The notes below the pieces were generated by a model that was not told the DNA's origin, ran no database searches, and saw nothing but the letters and a program-made list of their open reading frames with translations. From positions 1-64,000 of the forward strand of contig JAJEBR010000128.1 of NCBI GenBank assembly GCA_022822445.1: a DNA stretch of 64,000 nt. The letters run 5' to 3'. The DNA comes from Gemmatimonadota bacterium (GTDB lineage: Bacteria > Gemmatimonadota > Gemmatimonadetes > Longimicrobiales > Gaopeijiaceae). Below are positions 33,033 to 41,794 of the stretch, piece after piece (positions within the stretch are counted from its first letter, which is position 1; the number at the start of each line of letters is the position of its first letter). The translations under genes were made by a program, and so were the position numbers.

Positions 33033-33415
33033 TCACTCCAGGTTCATGGAAGTCAACTTCTTACCCGTCGGCGGAACGTGAAAGGCGAAAGGCACGTTGG
33101 TCTTGTTGGCCAATTCCTTCATCCGCGGCCAGTTCCGCACGAGCTGTTGAATGAGCTGGCACCGCTGGAGGTTCTTCCCGCCCATGAAGAATGCACCGAC
33201 TCCGTGCTGCTTCAAGGCCATTTTCTCGGCGGGTCGATAACGGATTCGGAGGTCGCGCGCACCAGAAACCAGCCCTCGGAGCCGACACGGGGCAAGTAAT
33301 CCGTATCGTCTGCGTCGTCGGGGAAGATTTCCGTGATGTGGATCACATCTTCGCCGAATGCCTTCATGCCCCTCGCCAAACCCGGACTGAGATTGTTGTC
33401 GATGAAGAACTTCAT
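33033..33415 (-). pseudogene. DUF5615 PIN-like toxin, frameshifted
   Basis: The first part, from the ATG at 33415, reads MKFFIDNNLSPGLARGMKAF and GSEGWFLV, the typical start of DUF5615 PIN-like proteins, with the Asp of FIDNNL in the active site. At about 33251-33262 the frame breaks: the expected RDLRIRYRPAEKMALKQHGV continues in another frame and runs to a stop at 33033. The span of 383 bp needs one added base to give 128 codons, so a single-base deletion explains it. Intact members are thought to be ribonuclease toxins. The start overlaps the antitoxin stop (ATGA), so the pair was once functional, or the deletion is a sequencing error. Confidence 0.75.
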
Positions 33416-34101
33416 GCCGCCAGCCCGACCTCGAACTCCACTGCCGCCTCTACCTCAGCGTTCGTCAGATCCCACCAGGCACGCACTGCTCCCAGGTCTC
33501 GATGCTCGGCGACGAACAGATCGTGAATGTTGGCCGTCTTGACCCCGCGTCCCGCGATCGACGGTGCGCCGAAGGAAACGAACGGATCGAGAACCACGGG
33601 CTTCCCTCGACCAAGCGGGTACCACCGACGGGCCAATCCCTCCGGGGACTGGAATTCGATCTGCTCCGCAAGTTGTCGGATCACCGGAGCGATCACCCAC
33701 TGCCCGCCTGAAATGAGTTCGAGGATTGCCTTGCCGCTCTCCCGAACCTGCAGGTAGATGTTCCCGCCGTCAGTGAAGAAGGTCTGCCTCGCGAAGTGTC
33801 TCGTCCCCAGGATCCGGTGGGCTTCATCAAGCGCCATGCGGACTCGCTGCAGCGAGATCCCATGATCCAGAAACCGTTTCACGAAGAGCAAGTCCACAAG
33901 ATCGAGGAAGGACGCGTACGAACCTGCGGCCTCCCTGTGCTGCAACACCGGTGGTTGGTGGCGCACGTTATCGCCGTAAACATATCCGTAGCCGCTGAGC
34001 CACCGGCGCACTCTAGTTGCGGTCAACCCAACCAGCCGACCCGCCTCGGCCGCGGGGTAGGATGGTCGGTCCAGTTGATCGAGCGATGTGAGGTCGGCCA
34101 C
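33412..34101 (-). CDS. Antitoxin-like protein with MerR-type HTH and DUF433-like region
   Basis: The GTG at 34101 gives 229 residues. The N-terminal part YPAAEAGRLVGLTATRVRRWLSGY is a MerR-like helix-turn-helix; the middle has FLDLVDLLFVKRFLDHGISL and RVRMALDEAHRILG; the end (VVLDPFVSFGAPSIAGRGVK, then IHDLFVAEH) looks like DUF433, common in antitoxins of DUF5615 toxins. The toxin gene follows with a four-base overlap. It probably represses its own operon and binds the toxin. With the toxin frameshifted, its remaining role may be only regulatory. Confidence 0.7.
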   Translation of the reverse strand: MADLTSLDQLDRPSYPAAEAGRLVGLTATRVRRWLSGYGYVYGDNVRHQPPVLQHREAAGSYASFLDLVDLLFVKRFLDHGISLQRVRMALDEAHRILGTRHFARQTFFTDGGNIYLQVRESGKAILELISGGQWVIAPVIRQLAEQIEFQSPEGLARRWYPLGRGKPVVLDPFVSFGAPSIAGRGVKTANIHDLFVAEHRDLGAVRAWWDLTNAEVEAAVEFEVGLAA

Positions 34102-34251
34102 AGGCGTCTCCCCAGTTCAAGTCCTGGTGTCCCGGCATGCCCGGACGCAGCTCTGCGGCAAGCTGCCGGCACGCCACGAGTGTTCGAAAGGTAACCCTGC
34201 CCCGTTAGCTTTCGATGCGCGGCGACTCCGTCCACTGATGACCCCCCGCCC

Positions 34252-35157
34252 ATGCCCGAATCGACCGAATCCCTCATCGCCCTGCTCGACCTCGAACCGA
34301 TCGAGCGGAACATCTACCGGGGGGAGAACCGCGACATCGGCTCGGGGCGGATCTTCGGCGGACAGGTGCTGGCCCAGGCGCTGGTGGCCGCCCGCCGCAC
34401 GATCGCGGACGAGGACCGGGAGTCCCACTCGCTGCACGGCTACTTCATCCTGGAAGGGGACCTGAGCATCCCCGTGGTCTATTTCGTCGACCGCACGCGG
34501 GACGGGAGGAGCTTCACCACCCGGCGGGTGACCGCGATCCAGCACGGCCGCGCGATCTTCACCCTGTCGGCGTCCTTCCACCGCACCGAACCCGGCCTGT
34601 CGCACCAGTCCGGCATGCCCGCGGTGGCGCCCCCGGAAGGCCTGCCCTCCGAACTGGAGATCATGCGGGACCAGTCCGACCGGATCCCGGAGGAGCTGCG
34701 ATCGATCCTGACCCAGGACCGTCCCCTCGAATTCCGGCCGGTCGAGCCCTTCGTCCCCTTCGACCGCACGCGCCGTCCCGCCGTCCGCCACATCTGGCTC
34801 AGGGCGACCGAAGCGCTGGGCGACAGTCCCGTCCACCACCAGGCCGCCATCGCGTACGCGTCCGACTACGGGATTCTGTCGACGGCGCTGCAGCCGCACG
34901 GCCGCACCGTGCGCGACCCGGATCTGATGGCCGCCTCGCTGGATCACTCGCTGTGGTTCCATCGCCCCTTCCGGGCGGACGAATGGCTCCTCTACCGCAT
35001 CCAGAGTCCGGTGGCCCATGGCGCCCGCGGCTTCGGGAGGGGAACTTTCCATACCCGCGACGGCAAGCTGGTGGCGTCGGCGGCGCAGGAAGGCCTGCTG
35101 CGGACGGGGATCAAGCCACGGCGGAAAAAGCCTCCCCGAGTCGACCCCGCGCAGTGA
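34252..35157 (+). CDS. tesB: Acyl-CoA thioesterase II
   Basis: A protein of 301 residues with two hot-dog domains. The N-terminal domain has IYRGENRDIGSGRIFGGQVL (Gly-Gly-Gln-Val of TesB), SLHGYFILEGDLSIPV and RDGRSFTTRRVTAIQHGR. The C-terminal domain has ASDYGILSTALQPH and MAASLDHSLWFHRPFRADEW, the Asp being the catalytic residue of TesB (Asp204 in E. coli). It hydrolyses medium to long acyl-CoA to free fatty acid and CoA. It stands alone, followed 63 bp later by a thioredoxin-like gene on the same strand. Confidence 0.93.
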   Translation: MPESTESLIALLDLEPIERNIYRGENRDIGSGRIFGGQVLAQALVAARRTIADEDRESHSLHGYFILEGDLSIPVVYFVDRTRDGRSFTTRRVTAIQHGRAIFTLSASFHRTEPGLSHQSGMPAVAPPEGLPSELEIMRDQSDRIPEELRSILTQDRPLEFRPVEPFVPFDRTRRPAVRHIWLRATEALGDSPVHHQAAIAYASDYGILSTALQPHGRTVRDPDLMAASLDHSLWFHRPFRADEWLLYRIQSPVAHGARGFGRGTFHTRDGKLVASAAQEGLLRTGIKPRRKKPPRVDPAQ

Positions 35158-35220
35158 CCGCCGAGTCCGCGTTTTCACTCCCGTTATCACTATTCCGTCC
35201 AGCGACGAGACCCCCTGCCC

Positions 35221-35763
35221 ATGCGTGACCGATTCGAATCCGCCCTCACCTTCCCCGAATACCTTGAAACCGTCCGGAAGAACAAAGAACTCTGGCGCGG
35301 CGTGCACGAGCGGGTCCGACTCCCCGCCGGCACCGTGACGGAGGGCCACTCCGTCCCCGGGACGTGGCACCTGCTCGCCTTGAGCGAGGACTGGTGCGGG
35401 GACGCGGTCAACATCCTCCCCGTCGTCTCACGGTTCGTGGACGAGCTGCCCAACGTCGACCTGCGCGTGCTCGCCAGGGACGAAAACCTCGACATCATGG
35501 ACGCGCATCTCACCAACGGCCGCAGCCGGTCAATCCCCATTGTCATCGCCTACGACGACGACTTCCGCGAACGCGGCTGGTGGGGCCCGAGGCCCAGCGA
35601 GCTTCAGGAGTGGGTGATGACGGAGGGGATGAAGATGGAACCGGGGCCCCGCTACGCCCGGACCCGCCGCTTCTATGCACGCGACAAGGGCAACGCGATC
35701 GTCGCCGAAATCCTGGATCTACTGCGTGCGGCGGCGGCCAGCCCGGCGTCGGCTGCCACCTGA
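35221..35763 (+). CDS. Thioredoxin-family protein with single active-site cysteine
   Basis: A protein of 180 residues. The site LLALSEDWCGDAVNILPVVS replaces the thioredoxin CxxC by C-G-D-A, so only one cysteine remains and ordinary dithiol chemistry is unlikely. Strands and the cis-proline loop (SRSIPIVIAYDDDF) keep the thioredoxin fold. It has no signal peptide. Related proteins are annotated as thioredoxin-family of unknown role. It lies after tesB, possibly cotranscribed. Confidence 0.75.
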   Translation: MRDRFESALTFPEYLETVRKNKELWRGVHERVRLPAGTVTEGHSVPGTWHLLALSEDWCGDAVNILPVVSRFVDELPNVDLRVLARDENLDIMDAHLTNGRSRSIPIVIAYDDDFRERGWWGPRPSELQEWVMTEGMKMEPGPRYARTRRFYARDKGNAIVAEILDLLRAAAASPASAAT

Positions 35764-35812
35764 CCGCCCGCGTTCGTCCCACCTCCAAAATTCGGGAGAG
35801 CCCATGCTACAC

Positions 35813-35851
35813 TGTAAAGTAAACTTTACAATATGTCGTGTTTTCATTACT
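35813..35851 (+). promoter_or_regulatory. Conserved AT-rich 39-bp motif, copy C
   Basis: It reads TGTAAAGTAAACTTTACA, then ATATGTCGTGTTTTC and ATTACT. The first 18 bases are a perfect 8-bp inverted repeat around AA. Position and spacing of the TGTCGTGTT part match copies A and B. It precedes the peptidase gene (36017) and the 42-bp repeats. Confidence 0.6.
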
Positions 35852-35866
35852 GATCGCGTCCGCCAG

Positions 35867-35992
35867 GGCACGCTCCTGGCCCGCCGGGGGACGCGCCTGG
35901 CCTGGGACCGCACACTCCTGGCCCTCCAGAGCACGCGCCCAGCCTGGGACCGCACGCTCCTGGCCCTCCAGAGCACACGCCTGGCCTGGGAC
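35867..35992. repeat. Tandem 42-bp repeats (3 copies) in the peptidase leader
   Basis: Three head-to-tail units of 42 bp (35867-35908, 35909-35950, 35951-35992), each with the pattern CACGCTCCTGGCC and ending GCCTGGGAC. Units 2 and 3 are nearly identical; unit 1 differs in the middle. The frame in register with the M24 gene is open through them (heptad-pair like RTLLALQSTRPAWD), but this is upstream of the likely start at 36017. No spacers, so not CRISPR. Confidence 0.8.
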
Positions 35993-37079
35993 CGCACGCG
36001 GCGGGCACGCCGGAGCATGCGCCCAGCCTGCCGCGCGACAGTTCCGACTTGCCGGGGGACAGGTCCGGCCCGCCGAGGCACACGCCCGGTTCCGCTTGCC
36101 CTCGCCGCGACCGCGATCCTCGCTCTCGCCGCACTCGCCCCCACCACCCCCGCCCTCCACGCCCAGACGCGCGACTACGCCCCCGAGCGCCCCTTCGGCA
36201 CCCTGCGCGAGCAGGCCCGCACCCAGCAGGCATGGCTACAGGAACGGCTCGAGAAGAACCTTCCCATGCTGATGCGCAAGCACGGCGTGGACATGTGGGT
36301 CGTCACGATGCGCGAATACAACGAGGACCCCGTCTTCCGCGCGCTCGTCTCGCCCACCACCTTCGCCGCACGCCGCCGTACGATCTACATCTTCCACGAC
36401 CGCGGCCCGGACGAGGGGGTGGAGCGGCTCGCCCTGGGCGGCACCTCGCAAGGGGGCGTCTACGAGGCGGTCCGGGCCACCGTCACCGCCCCGGATGGCC
36501 GCGCGGCCGAGCTCTGGGGCTCCGACCAGTGGGACCTCTTCGCGGACATGGTGCGCGAACGCGACCCCGAGCGCATCGCGGTCAACATCTCGCACGACCA
36601 CAACTTCGCCGACGGCCTCAGCGCGGGCGAGTGGGAGCAGATGCAGGAGGCGCTCGGCCCCGAGCTCACCGGGCGCATCGTGCGGGAGCCGCTCCTCGCG
36701 ATCGAATACCTGGCCATGCGCGTGCCCGCCATGACCCCCGTCTACCGCAAGATGCAGACGATCGTGCACGAGATCATCGCCACCGCGTTCTCCGACGTCG
36801 TGATCGTCCCCGGCCAGACGACCACCGCCGACGTCGTGTGGTGGATGCGCCAGCGCGTGCACGACCTCGGGCTGGGCTCGTGGTTCCAGCCGTCGGTGTC
36901 GGTGCAGCGCCGCGGTGTGTCGATGGCGGGCGTCGAGGCGCCGGTGATCGAGCGGGGCGACGTGCTGCACTGCGACTTCGGGCTCGTCGCGCTCGGCCTC
37001 ACGACCGACACCCAGCACATGGCGTACGTCCTGCGCGAAGGCGAGATGGACGCGCCCGCCGGACTCCGCCAGGCCCTAG

Positions 37080-38682
37080 GAGTCTGCGCCGCAGAAAACC
37101 ACAGCGGCTATCTTTGAGGTAGCAAAAGCGTAGTGAAGGGTTTGCGGCCAGCCGAGGGGGGGTCAATGGGAACGACGTTCCGACCGTACCAGCCGGACCA
37201 GATGCTGCTGCTCCCGCAGGATCTTCGGGAGTGGGTGCCGGAGGGGCACTTGGCGCACCATGTGAGCGACCTGGTCGACGCGCTGGATCTGAGTGCGTTC
37301 TACGCGCCGTACGAGGGGGACGGGCGGCGCAACTCGCCGTACGACCCGCGGATGATGATCAAGGTGCTGGTCTACGGATACGCGACGGGCACCTTTTCTT
37401 CGCGGAAGCTGGCGACAAAGCTGGTGGAGGACATCGCGTTTCGGATGCTGGCGGCGGGCAACTTTCCGCAGCACCGGACGCTGTGCGAGTTCCGCCGGCG
37501 GCATCTGCAGGATTTCGGGGCGGTGTTCGCCGAGGTGGTTCGCCTGGCGCGGACGATTGGCCTGGCGGGGTTGGGCAGGGTGTCGGTGGACGGCACGAAG
37601 GTCCGGGCGAACGCGAGCAAGCGCAAGGCGATGAGCTACGGCCGGATGCGCGAGGAGGAGCGCCGGCTGGAAGCGGAGATCGCGGGGCTGCTGGAGGAGG
37701 CGGAAGCGGTCGACGCGGCGGAGGATGCCCGCTACGGGGAGGACGTTCGGGGTGACGAGTTGCCCGACGAGCTGAAGCGGCGCGAGGACCGGCTGGCGGC
37801 GATCCAGGCGGCGAAGGCGCGGCTTGAGGCCGAGCAGCGGGCGAAGGACGACGCGCGGGGCCGCAAGCCGGGCCAGGAACGCAACCCGAAGGGCGGCAGT
37901 CGCTACAAACGGGAGTACGGTGAGCCGGACGAGACGGCGCAGAGCAACTTCACGGACCCCGAGAGCCGGATCATGAAGACGAGTTCAGAAGGGTTCCAGC
38001 AGAGCTACAACGCGCAGATCGCGGTGGAGGGGGACAACCAGCTGGTGGTGGCGACGGCGGTGACGGACAACGCAAGTGACCAGGCCCAGTTGGTCCCGAT
38101 GGTCGACGCTGTGGTGCAGACATGCGGCGAGACGCCGGAGCAGGTCTTGGCGGACGCGGGCTATTGCAACGAACCGAACCTTCAGGCGCTGAAGGAGCGG
38201 GACATCGACGGCTATGTCCCGCTGGCCCGAGAGGGTAAGGCCGCCGCAGATCCCGATCCTGACAAGTATCCCGCGAAGGCCCGCATGGCCGAGAAGCTGG
38301 CCACCGACGAGGGCCGGAGACGGTACGCTCGGCGCAAATGGATGGCCGAGGCGCCTGTCGGCTGGATCAAGGAGGTGATGGGATTTCGAAGATTCAGCTT
38401 CCGGGGCCTGCAGAAGGTCGAGGCGGAATGGACCCTCGTGTGCCTGGCTCTCAACGTCAAGCGCATGCACACCCTTCCGGCGGCATGAGCCCGCGACCGT
38501 TGCCCCCGCAACTGCCGCCTCCGGAGCCCCAGCAGGCCTCCCGGGCCCCGTTTCGGCACTGCGCGGCCCTCTCGGCCCGTCAGCTGCCCGGATCCAATGC
38601 CTCCCTCTCCCCGTGTCCCTCGGGCCCGCAGCCGCCCTCCACTGTTTCAGTCACCCATAATGCGCTTCTGCGGCGCAAGCTC
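37080..38682 (+). mobile_element. IS1182-family insertion sequence
   Basis: A complete element of 1603 bp. Left end GAGTCTGCGCCGCAGAA (37080-37096) and the inverted right end (38666-38682, reading GAGCTTGCGCCGCAGAA) are 17-bp terminal repeats with two mismatches. Both ends are flanked by CTAG (37076-37079 and 38683-38686), a 4-bp target duplication at a palindromic site. One transposase gene fills most of it. Because ends, duplication and transposase are intact, the insertion is recent and the copy is probably active. It sits inside the M24 peptidase gene. Confidence 0.95.
37166..38488 (+). CDS. IS1182-family transposase
   Basis: The ATG at 37166 behind GAGGGGGGG gives 440 residues (a GTG at 37133 adds 11). 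N-terminal domain: FRPYQPDQMLLLPQDLREWV and YDPRMMIKVLVYGYATGTFS. The DDE catalytic core: first Asp in VSVDGTKVRANASK, second in VLADAGYCNEP, and Glu in WIKEVMGFRRFSFRG. Between the first and second Asp is a coiled, charged stretch (EERRLEAEIAGLLEEAEAV) usual for IS1182. It would cut and join the element ends. No frameshift or internal stop. Confidence 0.95.
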   Translation: MGTTFRPYQPDQMLLLPQDLREWVPEGHLAHHVSDLVDALDLSAFYAPYEGDGRRNSPYDPRMMIKVLVYGYATGTFSSRKLATKLVEDIAFRMLAAGNFPQHRTLCEFRRRHLQDFGAVFAEVVRLARTIGLAGLGRVSVDGTKVRANASKRKAMSYGRMREEERRLEAEIAGLLEEAEAVDAAEDARYGEDVRGDELPDELKRREDRLAAIQAAKARLEAEQRAKDDARGRKPGQERNPKGGSRYKREYGEPDETAQSNFTDPESRIMKTSSEGFQQSYNAQIAVEGDNQLVVATAVTDNASDQAQLVPMVDAVVQTCGETPEQVLADAGYCNEPNLQALKERDIDGYVPLAREGKAAADPDPDKYPAKARMAEKLATDEGRRRYARRKWMAEAPVGWIKEVMGFRRFSFRGLQKVEAEWTLVCLALNVKRMHTLPAA

Positions 38683-39166
38683 CTAGCCAACTCCAACCGC
38701 CTGCAGGACATCCTCCTCGAGGAGACGAAGGTCGGCCGCACCGGCAACGAGATCCTCGCCACCGTATTGGAACGAATGCGCGCCGAGGGACTCAACGGCA
38801 CGATGTACACCCACCCCATCGGCGACCACGGTCATGGCGCCGGCCCGCTGATCGGGCTCTGGGACTACCAGACCGGTGTGCCCGGCCGCGGCGACCCCCC
38901 GGTGATCCCCGGCATGTGGTTCTCTACGGAGCTTCAGGTGACGACGCCGGTGCCCGAGTGGGATGGCCAGCAGGTGCGAATGGCCCAGGAGGAGGAGGCC
39001 GAGGTGACCCTGGACGGGGAGATTCGGTGGATGCTGAGGCGGCAGACGGAGCTGCATCTGGTGCGGTAGGGGGGGGTGAGGACTACCATACCCGCATGTC
39101 AGGTCAGGTCAGAGTCGGAAGCGCACCTGCTCGCGCCATCGTTTACCCTGCCTTGGGAGTCAAACT

Positions 39167-40345
39167 TTGAAGACTGTCTGGACCGTTATCCTTGCCCTGT
39201 TTGCATTATCCGTTTCCGGCTTTGCCACCGCGCAGGCGCAGGCCAATCCCTGCCCCCGCTCCGCACCGCGCTCGTTTCCGGTCGGTAGCGAAGTCGTCGT
39301 CGATGCCCGCGAAACACCCTGCCGCATCGTGTTTCGCCCGACTGGCGTACGCCTGGAACCTGTTGCGGACGGGTCGAGGCCGGACCCCGGAAGAAGCGTC
39401 GTGCGTGACGGGATGGGGCGCTACTACTCGGCCAACGCCCGCGGCTTCCTCACGAACATCAGTGTGTGGGGCCCGGACGGAGCGTTCCTGACCAGTTTCG
39501 GAGGAACCGGAGAGGGGCCCGGAGAATTCCCCTCCACCGGGTCCGTTCTCGCGGTCTATCTGGATGGCCATGACCAGCTGCATGTGTGGGCCCCCGGATC
39601 CTGGTCGGTCTTCTCCGCTGACCAGGAGTTTCTCCGCCGGCATCCGGCACCAGCCACCAGATTGCTGAATCGGGAACCGATGTCGGCGGTTCTCGACGAC
39701 GGGACGGTGCTTACCGGCAGCGGCCGCGATTCCGACGGGAAGAACTTTTTTCGGATCGTGCACCCCGACGGCACGCACCTGCAATCGTTCGGGCCCGTGA
39801 ACCCCGCAATCGTCTGGGACGAGTACCAGCCACCCGAAAAGCTGATCTCGTACAGCGGTGGCCAGACCTTCTGGGCTGCCGCAAACCGGCCCCTGACCGA
39901 CGACTGGGAGGGCTGGGTCGCCGAGGAGTGGACTCTGGACGGCGAACACCGGCGAACGTTTCGACGCCGCGTTCCCGGCTACGAGTTCTTCGAGGCCAAT
40001 GGCAACGTGTCCGGCGCGATGGCTTTCATGCACGTTGACGATCAGGCGGGTCTTCTCTTCGTGGTGTTCGGGGAATTCACGCCGCGCGGCCGGGAACGGG
40101 CGAAGGACCCGGCACGAATCACGCCGGAAGAGCGTCGTAGCGGACTGTTCACGGCCCGTCTGGAAATGCTGGACCTGCGGTCGGGTGAGCTCTTGGCTTC
40201 GGATGTCCACCCTGTCGACGGGGAAACTGAGACCTTCATGCCGTGGGGCGCCTTTCGCGGCGCAATGGAGGGATACGTGTATAAGGAGACGGAGGCCGGC
40301 CTGCCCGTGGTCGAGATCGTGGCGATCGAACTGGTGGCGAAGTGA
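39167..40345 (+). CDS. Secreted 6-bladed beta-propeller-like protein
   Basis: A TTG at 39167, nine bases after GGGAG, gives 392 residues with signal peptide (TVILALFALSVSGFATAQAQ). Propeller signatures are VVRDGMGRYYSANARGFLTN, ISVWGPDGAFLTSFGGTGEG and PGEFPSTGS, as in the proteins at 600-3064. Its stop overlaps the GTG of the next gene, so the two are coupled. Family members are exported, of unknown ligand. An unrelated copy cluster lies 36 kb to the left, showing expansion of this family in the genome. Confidence 0.7.
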   Translation: MKTVWTVILALFALSVSGFATAQAQANPCPRSAPRSFPVGSEVVVDARETPCRIVFRPTGVRLEPVADGSRPDPGRSVVRDGMGRYYSANARGFLTNISVWGPDGAFLTSFGGTGEGPGEFPSTGSVLAVYLDGHDQLHVWAPGSWSVFSADQEFLRRHPAPATRLLNREPMSAVLDDGTVLTGSGRDSDGKNFFRIVHPDGTHLQSFGPVNPAIVWDEYQPPEKLISYSGGQTFWAAANRPLTDDWEGWVAEEWTLDGEHRRTFRRRVPGYEFFEANGNVSGAMAFMHVDDQAGLLFVVFGEFTPRGRERAKDPARITPEERRSGLFTARLEMLDLRSGELLASDVHPVDGETETFMPWGAFRGAMEGYVYKETEAGLPVVEIVAIELVAK

Positions 40346-41634
40346 GCCGGCGAGGACGGTTTTCCGCGCCGCAGACATGCGCCCGATCGTGGAGATGCGG
40401 GTTCGTGTTCGTCACCCTCGGTTCGTTGACGGTTTTCGCCGCCTGTCTGAGCGGTAGCTCGGGTGCGTCGTCCCTCCCATCCCCCGGAGACCAGGGGCTG
40501 GAACTTCTGGGCTGGGAAGGGCCCCCGGAAGCCCACGCGGTTCGAAGCTTTTCCGAAGCCGCCATCGCGCAGGCACCCTTGTTGGCCCTGGCGGAGGCCC
40601 CCGTTGGGATCGTGGTTCCCGACTCCACGGAAACGCGAGACGGCCGGCTCGTCCAGCGCTACGTGAGCGCCGGCACGTTGCTCGCCGACGGGAATGTTGC
40701 GCTGCTGCTGGCCGGTTCGGCCGGGTTGACGCGGGTAATCGTCACCGACTCCACGCTGCAGAACATCAGGGATGCCAGCGACCCCGACGGCGTCCGCCAC
40801 GACCGAATTCCGGCGATGAGCCAGGGATGGGGGTATTCGTGGCTCGAGGGCGGCAAATCGTATCGCTTCGGCGCGCAGGTTTTGCTCGGCGACTTTGTGC
40901 TCGAGTTCGACCGGGGACGGGGACGGCGCGGGCCCTTCGAAATGCTGCGAATGGACCACGGTGGCCGCTTCACTGGACCGCCAGTCCGGATCCCGAGGAT
41001 CGACCGTGTGTGGCGCGGTGTCTTTCGGGACGGTTCCCTCCTCTTTGCCGGCCCTTTCGAGGAGGTACCCGGGGTCGATTCCGTAATCTCGACTCCCTTC
41101 CGAATCGTCCGGACGCCATCGCCTTCGGAGGTGCCGGACGACCGGGCCTCGCAGCAAGTCCTCTTCACGACCGGCGGCCTTCGAGATCCGGGGAAGACGC
41201 ACGCGCCCGTTCCCCTGCCGCTAGCTCACACTGCCGGCTTCACGGTCGCGGTCAGCGGCGACACGGTGTGGGTCGTGCCTTCGGAAAGGCCCGAACTGGT
41301 AGCCCTGGACCGCTCGGGCGAAGTGCTCCTCAAGGTTGAGTGGGAGGCCGGCGACCGGACCGTCCCAGCAGGGCTCACGGCTGGGCCGGGCCCCCGGCGA
41401 TTCCCCGCCGCTTCGGCGCTCATGGCCGGGAGCGACGGAAGAATCTACGTCCAGCGCAGGTCGGTGGAGGAATTCCAATGGCTCGTGTTCAGCCCGGCGG
41501 GCGATCTGCTCGGCCGTGTCGTCATCCCCCGGGGGCTGCGCGTGCTGGCCTTCGGTACGAACACGGTGCTCGTCAAGGGTACCAGCGACGCGGGTGTCGA
41601 CGAGGTTCGGCTTCACAGGCTGGAGCCGCGCTAG
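40342..41634 (+). CDS. Propeller-like lipoprotein
   Basis: The GTG at 40342 overlaps the upstream TGA. The protein has 430 residues; the hydrophobic segment ends in VFAAC (Cys35), a lipobox. The body has diverged propeller-like repeats (RVIVTDSTLQNIRDA, AVSGDTVWVVPSERPELVAL, DRSGEVLLKVEW, AGSDGRIYVQRR). It pairs with the preceding propeller protein, perhaps as surface partners. No enzyme motif visible. Confidence 0.65.
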   Translation: MSRRGRFSAPQTCARSWRCGFVFVTLGSLTVFAACLSGSSGASSLPSPGDQGLELLGWEGPPEAHAVRSFSEAAIAQAPLLALAEAPVGIVVPDSTETRDGRLVQRYVSAGTLLADGNVALLLAGSAGLTRVIVTDSTLQNIRDASDPDGVRHDRIPAMSQGWGYSWLEGGKSYRFGAQVLLGDFVLEFDRGRGRRGPFEMLRMDHGGRFTGPPVRIPRIDRVWRGVFRDGSLLFAGPFEEVPGVDSVISTPFRIVRTPSPSEVPDDRASQQVLFTTGGLRDPGKTHAPVPLPLAHTAGFTVAVSGDTVWVVPSERPELVALDRSGEVLLKVEWEAGDRTVPAGLTAGPGPRRFPAASALMAGSDGRIYVQRRSVEEFQWLVFSPAGDLLGRVVIPRGLRVLAFGTNTVLVKGTSDAGVDEVRLHRLEPR

Positions 41635-41794
41635 AATCTCCGCAAGGCACGTTTTCGTCACGCGAAAACGGCTGAACGCCCCCGCACGGAAGCGGCACCG
41701 ACACTCACCACCTCTCCCCCTTCCTTTGCATGATTACACCGCGCCCCGTAATATTATCGTCAGGAAAGAAGCTCGACCCCTGACAGGGAAACCA

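Larger units (their letters stand above)
36017..39069 (+). pseudogene. M24-family metallopeptidase (Xaa-Pro dipeptidase-like), split by IS
   Basis: Part 1 (36017-37079) has an export signal (LALAATAILALAALAPTTP, then ALHAQ), the creatinase-like N-domain (MLMRKHGVDMWVVTMREYNE) and metal ligands in VLHCDFGLVALGLTTDTQ. Part 2 (38687-39069) holds the rest: NSNRLQDILLEETKVGRTGN, the His of YTHPIGDHGHG and Glu positions in FSTELQVTTP and EEEAEVTLDG. Joining at one CTAG gives 1446 bp, 482 codons, in frame across the junction (RQAL-ANSNR). The IS creates a stop 38 bp inside. The intact enzyme would be a periplasmic di-metal aminopeptidase or prolidase. The two halves are surely inactive unless the element leaves. 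Confidence 0.9.

Noticed and set aside
35867-35992. 42-bp repeats considered as CRISPR
   Set aside because: Head-to-tail units with no spacers and no cas genes nearby.
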